64,000 nucleotides of DNA from Shewanella litorisediminis. GTDB taxonomy: Bacteria; Pseudomonadota; Gammaproteobacteria; Enterobacterales; Shewanellaceae. Under the pieces are notes generated by a model. The model was not told the origin of the DNA, did no database searches, and saw only the letters and a list, made by a program, of their open reading frames with translations. Position numbers and translations under genes: made by a program. The stretch spans positions 496,501 to 560,500 of the forward strand of contig NZ_CP069213.1 of assembly GCF_016834455.1 (NCBI RefSeq). The letters run 5' to 3'. Positions 10,003-18,170 of this stretch are shown piece after piece. Numbering within the stretch: position 1 is the stretch's first letter; each line of letters opens with the position of its first letter.

Positions 10003-10176
10003 ATGAGTTGTTGTGGTGCATGTGGCGGACAGGCTGAGCAGAGTAAACCGGCAAATAAACCGGATGCCAAGGCAAATAGCGGTGAGACAGCCAAGGGCGA
10101 GCCTGTGGATGCAGGGCAGGTGGCCCTGAGTGAGATGCCGGAAGCTCAAAGCCCAGTGCAGGCCTATCGCCCCTGA
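10003..10176 (+). CDS. Small Cys-rich protein, 57 residues, function unknown
   Basis: This frame was found by reading the sequence directly. It starts ATG at 10003 after GAGG at 9991-9994 and encodes 57 residues. The first ten residues are MSCCGACGGQ, with three cysteines in a CCGxC cluster; the remainder is hydrophilic, Ala/Lys/Glu-rich and has no cysteine or membrane segment. A CCGxCGG head could hold a metal ion or a redox disulfide, which is inference. It is flanked by an FNR-like site upstream and a perfect terminator downstream, so it is a stand-alone transcription unit. I do not recognise a named family. Confidence 0.75.
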   Translation: MSCCGACGGQAEQSKPANKPDAKANSGETAKGEPVDAGQVALSEMPEAQSPVQAYRP

Positions 10177-10201
10177 ACGAATGCGGGCATCAGCCATATA
10201 T

Positions 10202-10231
10202 AAAAAAGCCTGTCCATTGGACAGGCTTTTT
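10202..10231 (+). terminator. Bidirectional intrinsic terminator
   Basis: GCCTGTCC (10208-10215) pairs with GGACAGGC (10219-10226) around ATT, with a run of A before and of T after. It serves the Cys-rich gene on plus and can also stop the reductase transcript on minus. Confidence 0.88.
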
Positions 10232-10326
10232 CATCGATGATTGTTCCTGAATACTCAGCTCTTAAAGCTTGTCGCTGGACTCCTTCGCTGCGGTCTTGGG
10301 GCTGAGCTCTCGAGTCAGGCAAGCAT

Positions 10327-11361
10327 TTAGAGAGGCTGATTTACCTGGATAACCAGCTTGCCAAAGTTTTTGCCCTCCAGGAGGCCAATCAGTTGCTCGG
10401 GGGCGTTTTCCAGACCCTGCTCAATTTGCTCGCGGTACTGGATTTTACCCTCGGCCAGCCACTGGCTCATATCCTGCTCAAACTCTCCGTAGCGGTGACC
10501 ATAATCATCAAAAATGATAAAGCCCTGCACCTTGATGCGCTTGGTTAAAATCAGCCCCATCAGCAGCGACAGTCTGTCTGGTCCGGCGGGCAGCTCGGTG
10601 GCGTTATACTGGGAAATCAGGCCGCACACCGGAATGCGGGCGCTGGTGTTCAAAAGGGGGATTACGGTATCGAACACGGCGCCGCCGACGTTTTCGAAGT
10701 ACACGTCGATGCCATCGGGGCAGGCGGCGGCCAGCTCGGCGGCAAAGTCGGCTGACTTGTGGTCGATACAGGCATCAAAGCCAAGTACTTCAACGGCATG
10801 GCGACACTTGTCGGCGCCGCCGGCAATACCCACTACCCGCGCGCCCTTGAGCTTGCCAATCTGGCCCACGGTAGCGCCAACAGGCCCAGTGGCAGCGGCC
10901 ACCACTATGGTTTCACCGGCTTTGGGCGCGCCAATGTCGAGCAGGCCCATGTAGGCGGTAAAGCCCGGCATGCCCATTACACCGAGGGCGTAAGAAGGGT
11001 GGCTTGGATTGGCCCCCAGCTTAAGCAGGCCTTCGGCGCCGGACACGGCATAGCTTTGCCAGCCAACGTTGTAGGCGAGTACCCACTCACCCACGGCAAA
11101 GTCAGGATGGTTGGACACTTCTACCTGGCAGACGGTGCCGCCAATCATCACTTCGCCCAGGGCAACGGGCTCGGCGTACGACTTGGCATCGCTCATACGG
11201 CCGCGCATATAGGGGTCGAGTGACAGGTAGATGGTGCGCAGCAGCACTTCACCCTGCTTGGGTTCGGGTTTGGCCAGGGTTTCCAGGCGGAAGTTGTCGC
11301 TGGTGGGGGCGCCTACGGGGCGTGAGGCCAACACGATGCGGCGGTTAATGGAATCAGTCAT
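10327..11361 (-). CDS. NADP-dependent oxidoreductase, CurA / leukotriene B4 dehydrogenase-like (MDR family)
   Basis: This 344-residue medium-chain reductase has no zinc-ligand cysteines. The N-terminal signature SLDPYMRGRMSD (about 47-58) and the nucleotide-binding stretch ATGPVGATVGQIGKLKGARV (about 155-175) place it with CurA and zinc-independent 2-alkenal reductases. These saturate the double bond of enones and other electrophilic aldehydes with NADPH. A NemR-type operator lies 20 bases upstream of its start, and the gene encoding a NemR-like repressor is next upstream, so a role in removing reactive electrophiles is likely. The exact substrate is unknown. Confidence 0.9.
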   Translation of the reverse strand: MTDSINRRIVLASRPVGAPTSDNFRLETLAKPEPKQGEVLLRTIYLSLDPYMRGRMSDAKSYAEPVALGEVMIGGTVCQVEVSNHPDFAVGEWVLAYNVGWQSYAVSGAEGLLKLGANPSHPSYALGVMGMPGFTAYMGLLDIGAPKAGETIVVAAATGPVGATVGQIGKLKGARVVGIAGGADKCRHAVEVLGFDACIDHKSADFAAELAAACPDGIDVYFENVGGAVFDTVIPLLNTSARIPVCGLISQYNATELPAGPDRLSLLMGLILTKRIKVQGFIIFDDYGHRYGEFEQDMSQWLAEGKIQYREQIEQGLENAPEQLIGLLEGKNFGKLVIQVNQPL

Positions 11362-11380
11362 AACTCTGTCCTCTGTTTAA

Positions 11381-11399
11381 ATTAGACCAGTCGTCTAGT
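11381..11399 (-). promoter_or_regulatory. NemR-type operator upstream of the CurA-like reductase
   Basis: The 19-bp sequence attagaccagtcgtctagt contains the inverted repeat TAGAC-N5-GTCTA. An identical copy lies at 12081-12099, and both sit exactly 20 bases upstream of the first base of their gene. The half-sites resemble the published E. coli NemR box (TAGACC-N4-GGTCTA, from memory). Confidence 0.85.
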
Positions 11400-11407
11400 G
11401 TTCGTTT

Positions 11408-11433
11408 CAAAAAATCCGCTATCGAAATAGCGG
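11408..11433 (-). terminator. Intrinsic terminator after the NemR-like gene
   Basis: On the minus strand CCGCTAT and ATAGCGG (11416-11433) form a 7-bp stem with a TTCG loop, followed by a U-run (A run at 11409-11414). It separates the repressor transcript from that of the reductase. Confidence 0.75.
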
Positions 11434-11470
11434 CTTGGATTTGGGGCTATTCCTGTGTTTGACTGCCGGC

Positions 11471-12061
11471 TCAGGCCGTGGGCTGCAACACCTGTCTGGT
11501 GGTCAGCAGCGCCTGCTGCAGGCTGGCATCGTCCAAACGTATCTTGTTCAGCAAGCTGGCGCCGATCCACAGGTTATAAAGCTGCTCGGCAATTTGGTGG
11601 CTGTCGCCGATGTTAAGCTCGCCCGCCACTCGCCCCTGTTCGATGCAATCGGCAATTCGCCCTATGATGCGATTGGTGCCATAAAGGAGTGCCAAACGCA
11701 TGGGTTCCGACAGGTCCGACACCTCACCGGCAAGCTTTACCACCAGGCATTTTCCGGCCTGACCCTGACAGCTGTTCTGCTCGCTCCAGCGCTGCCAGTA
11801 GTGCATCAGCTTGTCAAAGTGATTACCCGGGGCATCTTCAAGCAGCTGGTTCAGCTGGCTTAAGTAGTCGCTGAAGTAGGCCTGGATCAGGGCTTCGCCA
11901 AACTGCTCCTTGGACTTGAAGTAGTGATAGAAAGAGCCCTTGGGCACCTCGGCGTTTTTCAGCAGTTCCGACAGGCCCACACCGGCAAAGCCTTTGTTGA
12001 CAACCAGTTGGTAGCCAATGTCGAGTATGTGTTGTCGGGTGTCTTGGGTTTTGGTGTTCAT
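11471..12061 (-). CDS. nemR: TetR family electrophile-sensing repressor, NemR-like
   Basis: This 196-residue regulator has a TetR helix-turn-helix at residues 8-55 (GLSELLKNAEVPKGSFYHYF), closely matching E. coli NemR as I remember it. Cys98 and Cys105 (GKCLVVKL) fall at the places of E. coli C98 and the redox-sensing C106. NemR represses electrophile and quinone reductases and is released when cysteines are modified by aldehydes, quinones or HOCl. Here the same 19-bp dyad precedes both this gene and the downstream reductase, giving autoregulation plus one clear target. The gene symbol is by similarity; the operator arrangement supports it. Confidence 0.85.
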   Translation of the reverse strand: MNTKTQDTRQHILDIGYQLVVNKGFAGVGLSELLKNAEVPKGSFYHYFKSKEQFGEALIQAYFSDYLSQLNQLLEDAPGNHFDKLMHYWQRWSEQNSCQGQAGKCLVVKLAGEVSDLSEPMRLALLYGTNRIIGRIADCIEQGRVAGELNIGDSHQIAEQLYNLWIGASLLNKIRLDDASLQQALLTTRQVLQPTA

Positions 12062-12080
12062 GGCGGCGATAATATCGACA

Positions 12081-12099
12081 ATTAGACCAGTCGTCTAGT
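12081..12099 (-). promoter_or_regulatory. NemR-type operator upstream of the repressor gene
   Basis: This is an exact 19-bp copy of the site at 11381-11399, again 20 bases from the start codon of the gene it precedes. It implies negative autoregulation by the TetR-type protein. Confidence 0.85.
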
Positions 12100-12663
12100 T
12101 TTTTTGTGCCTGATGATCGTACGGTCACGTTGAAAGTGTACTTTTCAGTTGGTTCTTTGGGAGTCGGTTGGGTGGTCTGCTTGGGCAAGTGGTGCTTGCT
12201 TTGCTTGTGCACCCCGAGCTGTGCTGTGCTGCGTTCATCAGCCTGCCGTGACTGAAAGTTGATTGCGGCTTTGCAGATTAGTCGCTCTGCAAGCGACAGA
12301 AGGTTGTGGGTTAAATGCTTCCTTAAGCAATCGCCAGTTCGCTATCAGTTAGTTTTTGCGGAGCTATACTGATGCAAGCATTTGTCATCACTGGTATTGG
12401 TTCCAGCATGGAGTCATACACCAAGGTTTAAAAATTCACCAAAAAAGATTAGGATCCGGGGACTTACCAGGGCTGATTGGCGGCGTATTCCGCCTCGCGA
12501 CTGAGTCATTGCGTCGCAGGGTATTGGGCGTCAAAGCACGGATGCTGATCTGAGATGGCAAACGTGATGCAGATGTCACGGTGCTCAAGTGCCCGTTGGT
12601 GAGTCAGAGAATGGAATGCTATCATCCACCACTGGAATTAGAGTTAATGCTCTAGAGGTGTCA
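12100..12663. other. Intergenic region with no supported gene
   Basis: About 560 bases separate the divergent nemR-like gene and the export operon. One short frame (12356-12553, 65 codons) has no convincing ribosome site or recognisable product. The stretch must hold the promoter of the export operon; I see no clear operator for it. Confidence 0.6.
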
Positions 12664-14169
12664 ATGAAACCTATCACCACACTGGTTTATCTGTCAAAAA
12701 TGGTGTGTTCGTCCCATCAGCTGGCAAAGCGTGCCCCCGGTGCGCAAAAGGGCCGCGTCGTTAAATCGGCTTTGTTTGCGGCCGTGCTGGCGTCTTGCGC
12801 CGGCATGTCTTTGACAGCCACAGGTGCCCAAGCCCAGAGTTTCGATGAGGCCTGGCAGCAGTTGCAACAGGTAAGCGATAAGCTGGCGGCCTCCAGTGCC
12901 AAGGTCGACCGGGCCCGCGCCGAGCGTGATGCCGGTGAAGACATGAGCCTGCCGGAGCTGTCGCTCAATGGCAGCTATACCCGCCTCGAAAAACCGCTGG
13001 AGCTGGACCTTCGGGATCTCAATCCCTTGGCGTCACTCGATCCCGCGAGTCTGCCGCCAGCACTGGGGGCGGCCCTTGGCAGCATTCCTGGCGAACTCTT
13101 TATAACCCCTTTCACCGAGCAGGATGTTTTCCGTGCCAGCCTGTCTGCCATGTGGCCCATCTATACGGGTGGGCGAATCAGTGCGGCCCAGGGCATACAC
13201 GAGGCCCTGCTTGCCGAAGAAGAGCAGCAGCGTGAGTTGACCCGTCGTGAGCTGTTTACCACCCTGGTGGACAGGTACTACGGGGTGATGGTGGCGGCAG
13301 AGCTGGCCCGTACCCAGGACAAGTTGGTAGCATCCCTTGAGAAGCACGTCGACCATGCCCGCAAGCTCGAGGCCCAGGGGCAAATCGCCAAAGTTGAGCG
13401 CCTCAACGCCGAAGTGGCACTGGACAACGCCAGGGTGCAGGCATCCAGCAGTCGCCGCCAGTACGAGATGACCAATATCGCCCTGAAAAGCCTGCTGAAA
13501 AAAGCCGACACCCCCTCATCAGGGCTTTTTATTGCGCCAAGCGAACCTTCGCTGCCGCGACTTGCCGAGCTGACCCAAAAGTCGCATCCGGCGCTTAAGT
13601 TATTGGATGCCAAGGAAACCCAGGCAAATGGCCTGATTGAGGTTGAGCGCGGCGCCTACAAGCCCACGGTATTCCTCTACGGCAACTACACCCTGTACGA
13701 GGACGACAGCTTGTTCTCGAAAATGGAGCCGGACTGGATGCTGGGGGTAGGCTTTAAGATGCCACTGCTCTCCCGCGATGGCCGCAGTGGCAAGGTCGAA
13801 GCCGCCCACAGCGCACTCCTGCAGGCCCGTCACACCAAGGCGCAAACCCGGGAAGACTTGAGTCTGTTGCTGGAGCAAAGCTTTCGACAGCTTGAGCAGG
13901 CCGAAGAAGAATATCGTGCCCTCGACAGCTCGCGGGCGCTGGCGATGGAAAACCTGCGGCTTCGCGAGCTTGCCTTTAATCAGGGCATGTCCACCTCCAT
14001 CGAGCGGGTGGACGCTGAGCTTAAGCTCACCGCCGTGGATACCCAGCAGCTGGGTGCCAAGTATCGTTATGTGCAGGCCTATGCGCGCCTGATGGCCATC
14101 TCGGGCCAGTTGGATGAATTTATCGGTCAGGCCCAGCGAGTGTCTGCCACCATGGGAGAACAACAATGA
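12664..14169 (+). CDS. TolC family outer-membrane efflux protein
   Basis: I chose ATG 12664 because AGAGGT sits about 6 bases upstream; an in-frame start at 12589 lacks a ribosome site. The product is 501 residues. A positively charged leader precedes a hydrophobic signal core (SALFAAVLASCAGMSLTATGAQA, split around residue 45), so the signal peptide is unusually long, about 58 residues. The mature part has two long alpha-helical repeats, as in TolC/OEP proteins. It is the outer-membrane channel of the following four-gene operon; the next gene starts within its stop codon (ATGA). The substrate is unknown. Confidence 0.88.
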   Translation: MKPITTLVYLSKMVCSSHQLAKRAPGAQKGRVVKSALFAAVLASCAGMSLTATGAQAQSFDEAWQQLQQVSDKLAASSAKVDRARAERDAGEDMSLPELSLNGSYTRLEKPLELDLRDLNPLASLDPASLPPALGAALGSIPGELFITPFTEQDVFRASLSAMWPIYTGGRISAAQGIHEALLAEEEQQRELTRRELFTTLVDRYYGVMVAAELARTQDKLVASLEKHVDHARKLEAQGQIAKVERLNAEVALDNARVQASSSRRQYEMTNIALKSLLKKADTPSSGLFIAPSEPSLPRLAELTQKSHPALKLLDAKETQANGLIEVERGAYKPTVFLYGNYTLYEDDSLFSKMEPDWMLGVGFKMPLLSRDGRSGKVEAAHSALLQARHTKAQTREDLSLLLEQSFRQLEQAEEEYRALDSSRALAMENLRLRELAFNQGMSTSIERVDAELKLTAVDTQQLGAKYRYVQAYARLMAISGQLDEFIGQAQRVSATMGEQQ

Positions 14170-15134
14170 CAGTCAACCGTTTGCTGGCAACGTCTGCACT
14201 GGTAGCGCTGGTGATTGCCCTCGGCTGGGGGCTGATGCTGGCCCACACACCTACCAAGGCGCCCTTGCAGGGCCAGATTGAAGCCCGTGAATACCATGTC
14301 TCTTCCAAGGTGCCCGGCCGCATCGAGCAGGTGATGGTACGCACCGGCGATACCGTTGCCGCAGGGGATTTGCTCTATGTGATTGACAGCCCAGAGCTTA
14401 ATGCCAAGCTGATGCAGGCAGAAGGGGGCCGTGATGCCGCCCTTGCCATGCAGCTTGAAGCCGACACAGGTGCCCGCAAGCAGCAGATTGCCGCCCAGAA
14501 AGAACAGTGGCTCAAGGCGAAAGCCGGGCTGGAACTTGCCAAAACCACTTTCGACCGGGTGGATAACCTCTTTAAGGAAGGCGTGGTCCCAAGGCAAAAA
14601 CGCGACGAAGCCTATACCCAGTGGCAGGCGGCCAGATACACAGAGCAGGCGGCACTGGCGGTGTACCAGATGACCGAAGAAGGTGCCCGGGAAGAAACCA
14701 AGGCGGCGGCCGCCGGCAATGCCCGCATGGCCGAGGGCGCGGTAAAAGAAGTGAGTGCCATTCTGGCCGACAGCCAGATGCGGGCGCCCCGGGGCGGTGA
14801 GGTGTCGGAGGTGTTGCTGCAATCCGGCGAATTGGCACCGTCCGGCTTCCCTGTGGTGAGTCTGGTGGACATGAACGACGCCTGGGCCGTGTTCCAACTG
14901 CGGGAAGACATGCTCAAGGATGTGAAAAAAGGCGAGCTGAAACAGCTCTATATCCCGGCGCTGGATACCCGCGCCGAGTTCAAGGTGAGCCACATTGCGG
15001 TAATGGGTGACTTTGCCACCTGGCGCTCCACCGAGAGTGGCCATGACTTTGACCTGCGTACCTTTAAGGTGGAGCTGGTGCCCCAGCACCCCATCGAAGG
15101 GCTGCGGGTTGGCATGTCTGCCATCTGGGAATAG
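14166..15134 (+). CDS. HlyD family periplasmic adaptor (membrane fusion protein)
   Basis: This 322-residue protein has one N-terminal membrane anchor (residues 6-24), a lipoyl half-motif (EYHVSSKVPGRIEQVMVRTG DTVAAG, about 40-65), a long coiled-coil hairpin (about 85-200) and a second lipoyl/barrel region (MRAPRGGEVSEVLLQSGELA). It resembles YbhG/YhiI-type adaptors that couple ABC-2 permeases to TolC. It overlaps the TolC gene by 4 bases and is followed after 3 bases by the first permease, so the operon is translationally tight. Confidence 0.9.
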   Translation: MTVNRLLATSALVALVIALGWGLMLAHTPTKAPLQGQIEAREYHVSSKVPGRIEQVMVRTGDTVAAGDLLYVIDSPELNAKLMQAEGGRDAALAMQLEADTGARKQQIAAQKEQWLKAKAGLELAKTTFDRVDNLFKEGVVPRQKRDEAYTQWQAARYTEQAALAVYQMTEEGAREETKAAAAGNARMAEGAVKEVSAILADSQMRAPRGGEVSEVLLQSGELAPSGFPVVSLVDMNDAWAVFQLREDMLKDVKKGELKQLYIPALDTRAEFKVSHIAVMGDFATWRSTESGHDFDLRTFKVELVPQHPIEGLRVGMSAIWE

Positions 15135-15137
15135 GTC

Positions 15138-16265
15138 ATGAAAACCCTGCTGCGCCGTGAGCTTGGCGCGCTGTGGCAAAACCCCTGGCAACTGGCGCTG
15201 GTCAGCTATCTGCCCATTCTTGCCATGCTGGCACTCTGGTGGCTATTCAGTGCCGCTTTGCCGAGGCAATTGCCGGTGGCTATGGTGGATCTGGATAACA
15301 GCAGCCTGAGCCGTGAGCTGGGCCGCCATATGGCCGCAAGCCCTGTCGTCAGTCCCATATCTTTTGCGTCTTTGCCACAGGCCCAGGACGCCATGAACCG
15401 CGCCGAGGTCTATGCTCTGGTGGTGGTGCCCCATGGATTTTCCCGCGAATTGAAAACTGCCGCTCAGCCAACTGTGGACGTGCGTTACAACGGTCAGTTT
15501 TTATTGGTGGGCAAGCTGCTTGCCGCCAATTTGCAGCAAGCCATTGCCGACGCCATGAAGCCGCTGGCCTACAGCAAGCAGCTGGCACAGGGCGCCAATC
15601 CCCATCAGGCGCACATCAATATCGCCCCCATCGCCACCCAAACCACGGCGCTCTTTAACCGTAACAATAACTATGTGGGCTTTTTGGTGCCGCCGGTGCT
15701 GATTGCCCTGTGGCAACTCACGGCCATGTTGGTGTTTGCCAACGCCCTCAACCGCGAGTTGGAATCCCCGGCGCGGCAAGAAGCCATTGGCTTGCTGCCA
15801 GTGCTGGGCGCCAAGTTACTCTGCTATGCACCGCTTTTGATGCTGCAGGGGCTCTTCATCCATGGCCTGCTGTTTGGCTATTTGAAACTGCCGGTGGCGG
15901 CCTCGCCGCTGTGGCTCATCCCCGCCATGCTGGCCCTGTTGCTGGCGGTATTTTTGATAGTGGCGGTGATATTTTTGTTGATGCAGGAGTCTGCCCGTGT
16001 GGTGAGTTTCTGCACCGCGCTGTTTGCCCCGGCCTTTGCCTTTATGGGGGTGACCTTTCCGGTACACGATATGCCGGCAGCGGCGCAGTACTGGCGGCTG
16101 CTGATGCCATCGAGCCACTATATCGACTCCCATATCGCCCTGGTGAGTTATGGCGTAAGCGGCATGGAACTGCTGAGCAAGAGTTTGTCTTTTATGCCGT
16201 TTCTACTGCTTCTGTTGCCGATTGGGCTGTTGGCACGCCAGGGGCTTAAGGAGGTGCAGTCATGA
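15138..16265 (+). CDS. ABC-2 type permease subunit 1
   Basis: This 375-residue membrane protein has one N-terminal membrane segment (about 18-38), a periplasmic domain of roughly 130 residues (AMVDLDNSSLSRELGRH near 48-64) and five C-terminal segments (from about residue 180). This is the YbhS/YhhJ topology (ABC2_membrane_3). These proteins normally form a dimer driven by a separate ATPase. No ATP-binding domain is present in this protein or elsewhere in the operon. It overlaps the next permease by 4 bases. Confidence 0.9.
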   Translation: MKTLLRRELGALWQNPWQLALVSYLPILAMLALWWLFSAALPRQLPVAMVDLDNSSLSRELGRHMAASPVVSPISFASLPQAQDAMNRAEVYALVVVPHGFSRELKTAAQPTVDVRYNGQFLLVGKLLAANLQQAIADAMKPLAYSKQLAQGANPHQAHINIAPIATQTTALFNRNNNYVGFLVPPVLIALWQLTAMLVFANALNRELESPARQEAIGLLPVLGAKLLCYAPLLMLQGLFIHGLLFGYLKLPVAASPLWLIPAMLALLLAVFLIVAVIFLLMQESARVVSFCTALFAPAFAFMGVTFPVHDMPAAAQYWRLLMPSSHYIDSHIALVSYGVSGMELLSKSLSFMPFLLLLLPIGLLARQGLKEVQS

Positions 16266-17422
16266 CCCTGCTGCGGCTTATCCTTGAGGAGCTCAAAGCC
16301 ATAGTCGCCGACAAGGCCATTGCCGTGACCCTGTTTGGCGGGGTGTTGTTTTATGCCTTGCTTTACCCCTTGCCCTATTTGAACCAGGTGCCCACCGAGC
16401 AGGCGCTGGTGGTGGTTGACCTGGATAACACCAGTCTGAGCCGGGAGCTTATTCGCCATGCCGATGCCAGCCCGAAAATCCGGGTGGCACGGGGGGCAGG
16501 CAGTGTGACCGAGGCACAGCACTATATTGCCAGCGGCGACTTCCATGGCTTGTTGGTTATCCCTGCGGGCTTTAAACGCGATCTCCTGCTGGGCAAGGGG
16601 GCAACCCTTAGCTATGGCGGCGACGCCAGTTACTTTTTGGTGTATTCGGCGCTGGTGGAGGGGCTGGTGACCGCCGGTATGGATGCCGCAAAGTCGGTAC
16701 AGCTGCTTGGCATGTTAAGCCGGGGCGAGTCTTTTGCCGGTGCCAGCCTCAGTCTGGCACCCATGCACCTGAATGCGGTGCCTGCCTATAACCCGGGTTT
16801 GGGTTACACCCCCTATGTGGTGCCCGGCCTGTTCCTGCTGATTTTGCATCAGACGTTGCTGATTGGCACCGGTATTTTGGGGGCTGGGCAATGGCGTAAA
16901 TCCGGCTATTGGCAGCAGGTGTCGGCCCTTGAACTCTTAATGGGACGCATTGCGGCCTTCGGCCTTATCTATGCCGCCCTTGGCGCTTTTTACCTTGGCT
17001 GGTGCTATCACTGGTATGGGGTCAGTGTGCAGGCGGGGCTTGGGGATATCGCAGCCTTTATCGTGCCTTTTTATGTGGCTACGGCGGCGGCCGGGGTGGC
17101 GACGAGTTGCCTGTTCATTCGCCGCGACATGCCCACTCAGGTGATGCTGCTTGCCTCCATGCCGATTCTGTTTGTCAGTGGTTTTGTGTGGCCGCTTTCC
17201 CTCATTCCTGAGCCTCTGGTGATGGCAGCCCAGGCCATTCCGGCGGTGCCTGCCATCTTTGGTATGCTCAAACTCAATCAGCTGGGGGCGGGATTCGACG
17301 CCGTCTTCTCTGAATGGTTAATGCTTTGGGTGTTGGCACTGGTGTATCTGGCGCTGGCGTGGTGGGGCCTGGTGGTCAGACGGCGGGAAGTGAATAGCCC
17401 GATTACCCCCAAACAGGCATAA
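16262..17422 (+). CDS. ABC-2 type permease subunit 2
   Basis: This 386-residue protein is a diverged copy of the preceding permease: membrane segment near residues 18-38, the parallel periplasmic motif VVVDLDNTSLSRELIRH (about 50-66), then five or six membrane segments. The pair probably makes a heterodimer. The gene ends the export operon; immediately after it is a hairpin that is stronger as a terminator for the opposite strand. The absence of an ATPase gene is the notable point. Confidence 0.9.
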   Translation: MTLLRLILEELKAIVADKAIAVTLFGGVLFYALLYPLPYLNQVPTEQALVVVDLDNTSLSRELIRHADASPKIRVARGAGSVTEAQHYIASGDFHGLLVIPAGFKRDLLLGKGATLSYGGDASYFLVYSALVEGLVTAGMDAAKSVQLLGMLSRGESFAGASLSLAPMHLNAVPAYNPGLGYTPYVVPGLFLLILHQTLLIGTGILGAGQWRKSGYWQQVSALELLMGRIAAFGLIYAALGAFYLGWCYHWYGVSVQAGLGDIAAFIVPFYVATAAAGVATSCLFIRRDMPTQVMLLASMPILFVSGFVWPLSLIPEPLVMAAQAIPAVPAIFGMLKLNQLGAGFDAVFSEWLMLWVLALVYLALAWWGLVVRRREVNSPITPKQA

Positions 17423-17448
17423 AAAAACGCCCCGCATTGCGGGGCGTT
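17421..17448 (-). terminator. Intrinsic terminator for darP (perhaps bidirectional)
   Basis: AACGCCCCGC (17426-17435) pairs with GCGGGGCGTT (17439-17448). The A-run at 17421-17427 gives a U-run on the minus strand, so it mainly ends darP; it may also stop the export operon. Confidence 0.85.
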
Positions 17449-17473
17449 AATCTATCTGGAGGCGTGGCAGTGA

Positions 17474-18022
17474 TCAAGACTCGGGGGTATTGTCCCTAAG
17501 GTACTTGAGCAGCTCTTTAGCCGCCTTGGACTCCAGACCTTTTTCTGCATCCTTGCTCACTTCCTTGGCGGTCGCACGCACCATCTGACGCAGCTTCTGG
17601 CGGTCAAATGCGGGATGTTCCTCTACCAGGGCCTGGATCTCGCTGTCGCCTTCGGCAAGCAAACGATCGCGGATTTTTTCAAGCACATGCTGACGGGCAG
17701 CCTGGTTGTTGTTTTTGTTGGCCAGTTTGTCCAGCGAAGCGACTATGGCCTCGGTGTCCAGGTTACGCATCAGTTTGCCAATAAACTGGATCTGACGGCG
17801 CAGGGCCTCACTGTTGGGTTTAATTTTTTTGGCTGCAGCCAGGGCATCCAGCAAGTCTTCTTCCAGATCCAGCTTTTCCAACTGGCTCTTGCTCAGACCA
17901 AGCAGACGCTTACCCAGGTCCTGGGCAGCATGGGATTCCCGCTTGATAGATGACTTACTGACATAGTTTTCGTCATCATCATAGGGCTGTTTGAAATTCT
18001 CTGGATCGCCAACGACGTTCAT
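17474..18022 (-). CDS. darP: Ribosome biogenesis factor DarP (YjgA family)
   Basis: This 182-residue, charged protein carries the YjgA/DarP signature SKSSIKRESHAAQDLGKRLL near residues 22-41 and LDLEEDLLDAL. DarP binds the late 50S ribosome precursor. The divergent position next to pmbA is conserved in gammaproteobacteria and supports the call. The start ATG lies at 18022 and the pmbA start is about 150 bases away, so the two genes share a promoter region. Confidence 0.93.
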   Translation of the reverse strand: MNVVGDPENFKQPYDDDENYVSKSSIKRESHAAQDLGKRLLGLSKSQLEKLDLEEDLLDALAAAKKIKPNSEALRRQIQFIGKLMRNLDTEAIVASLDKLANKNNNQAARQHVLEKIRDRLLAEGDSEIQALVEEHPAFDRQKLRQMVRATAKEVSKDAEKGLESKAAKELLKYLRDNTPES

Positions 18023-18170
18023 TCGCTAAAAACCTCTCTACACGCAATCCGGCAATATTACCATTAAGCAGGGGAAACTGCTGCCTCGGGCGCAGATTTT
18101 GTCTGCAAAGGGAGCACATTTGTGGATGTGATTTGCCACAGGGCTTTGTTATGCTTAGCCCCATCAGGCA

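Noticed and set aside
12356..12553. 65-codon frame upstream of the export operon
   Set aside because: No ribosome site, unusual composition, and no family match; treated as non-coding.
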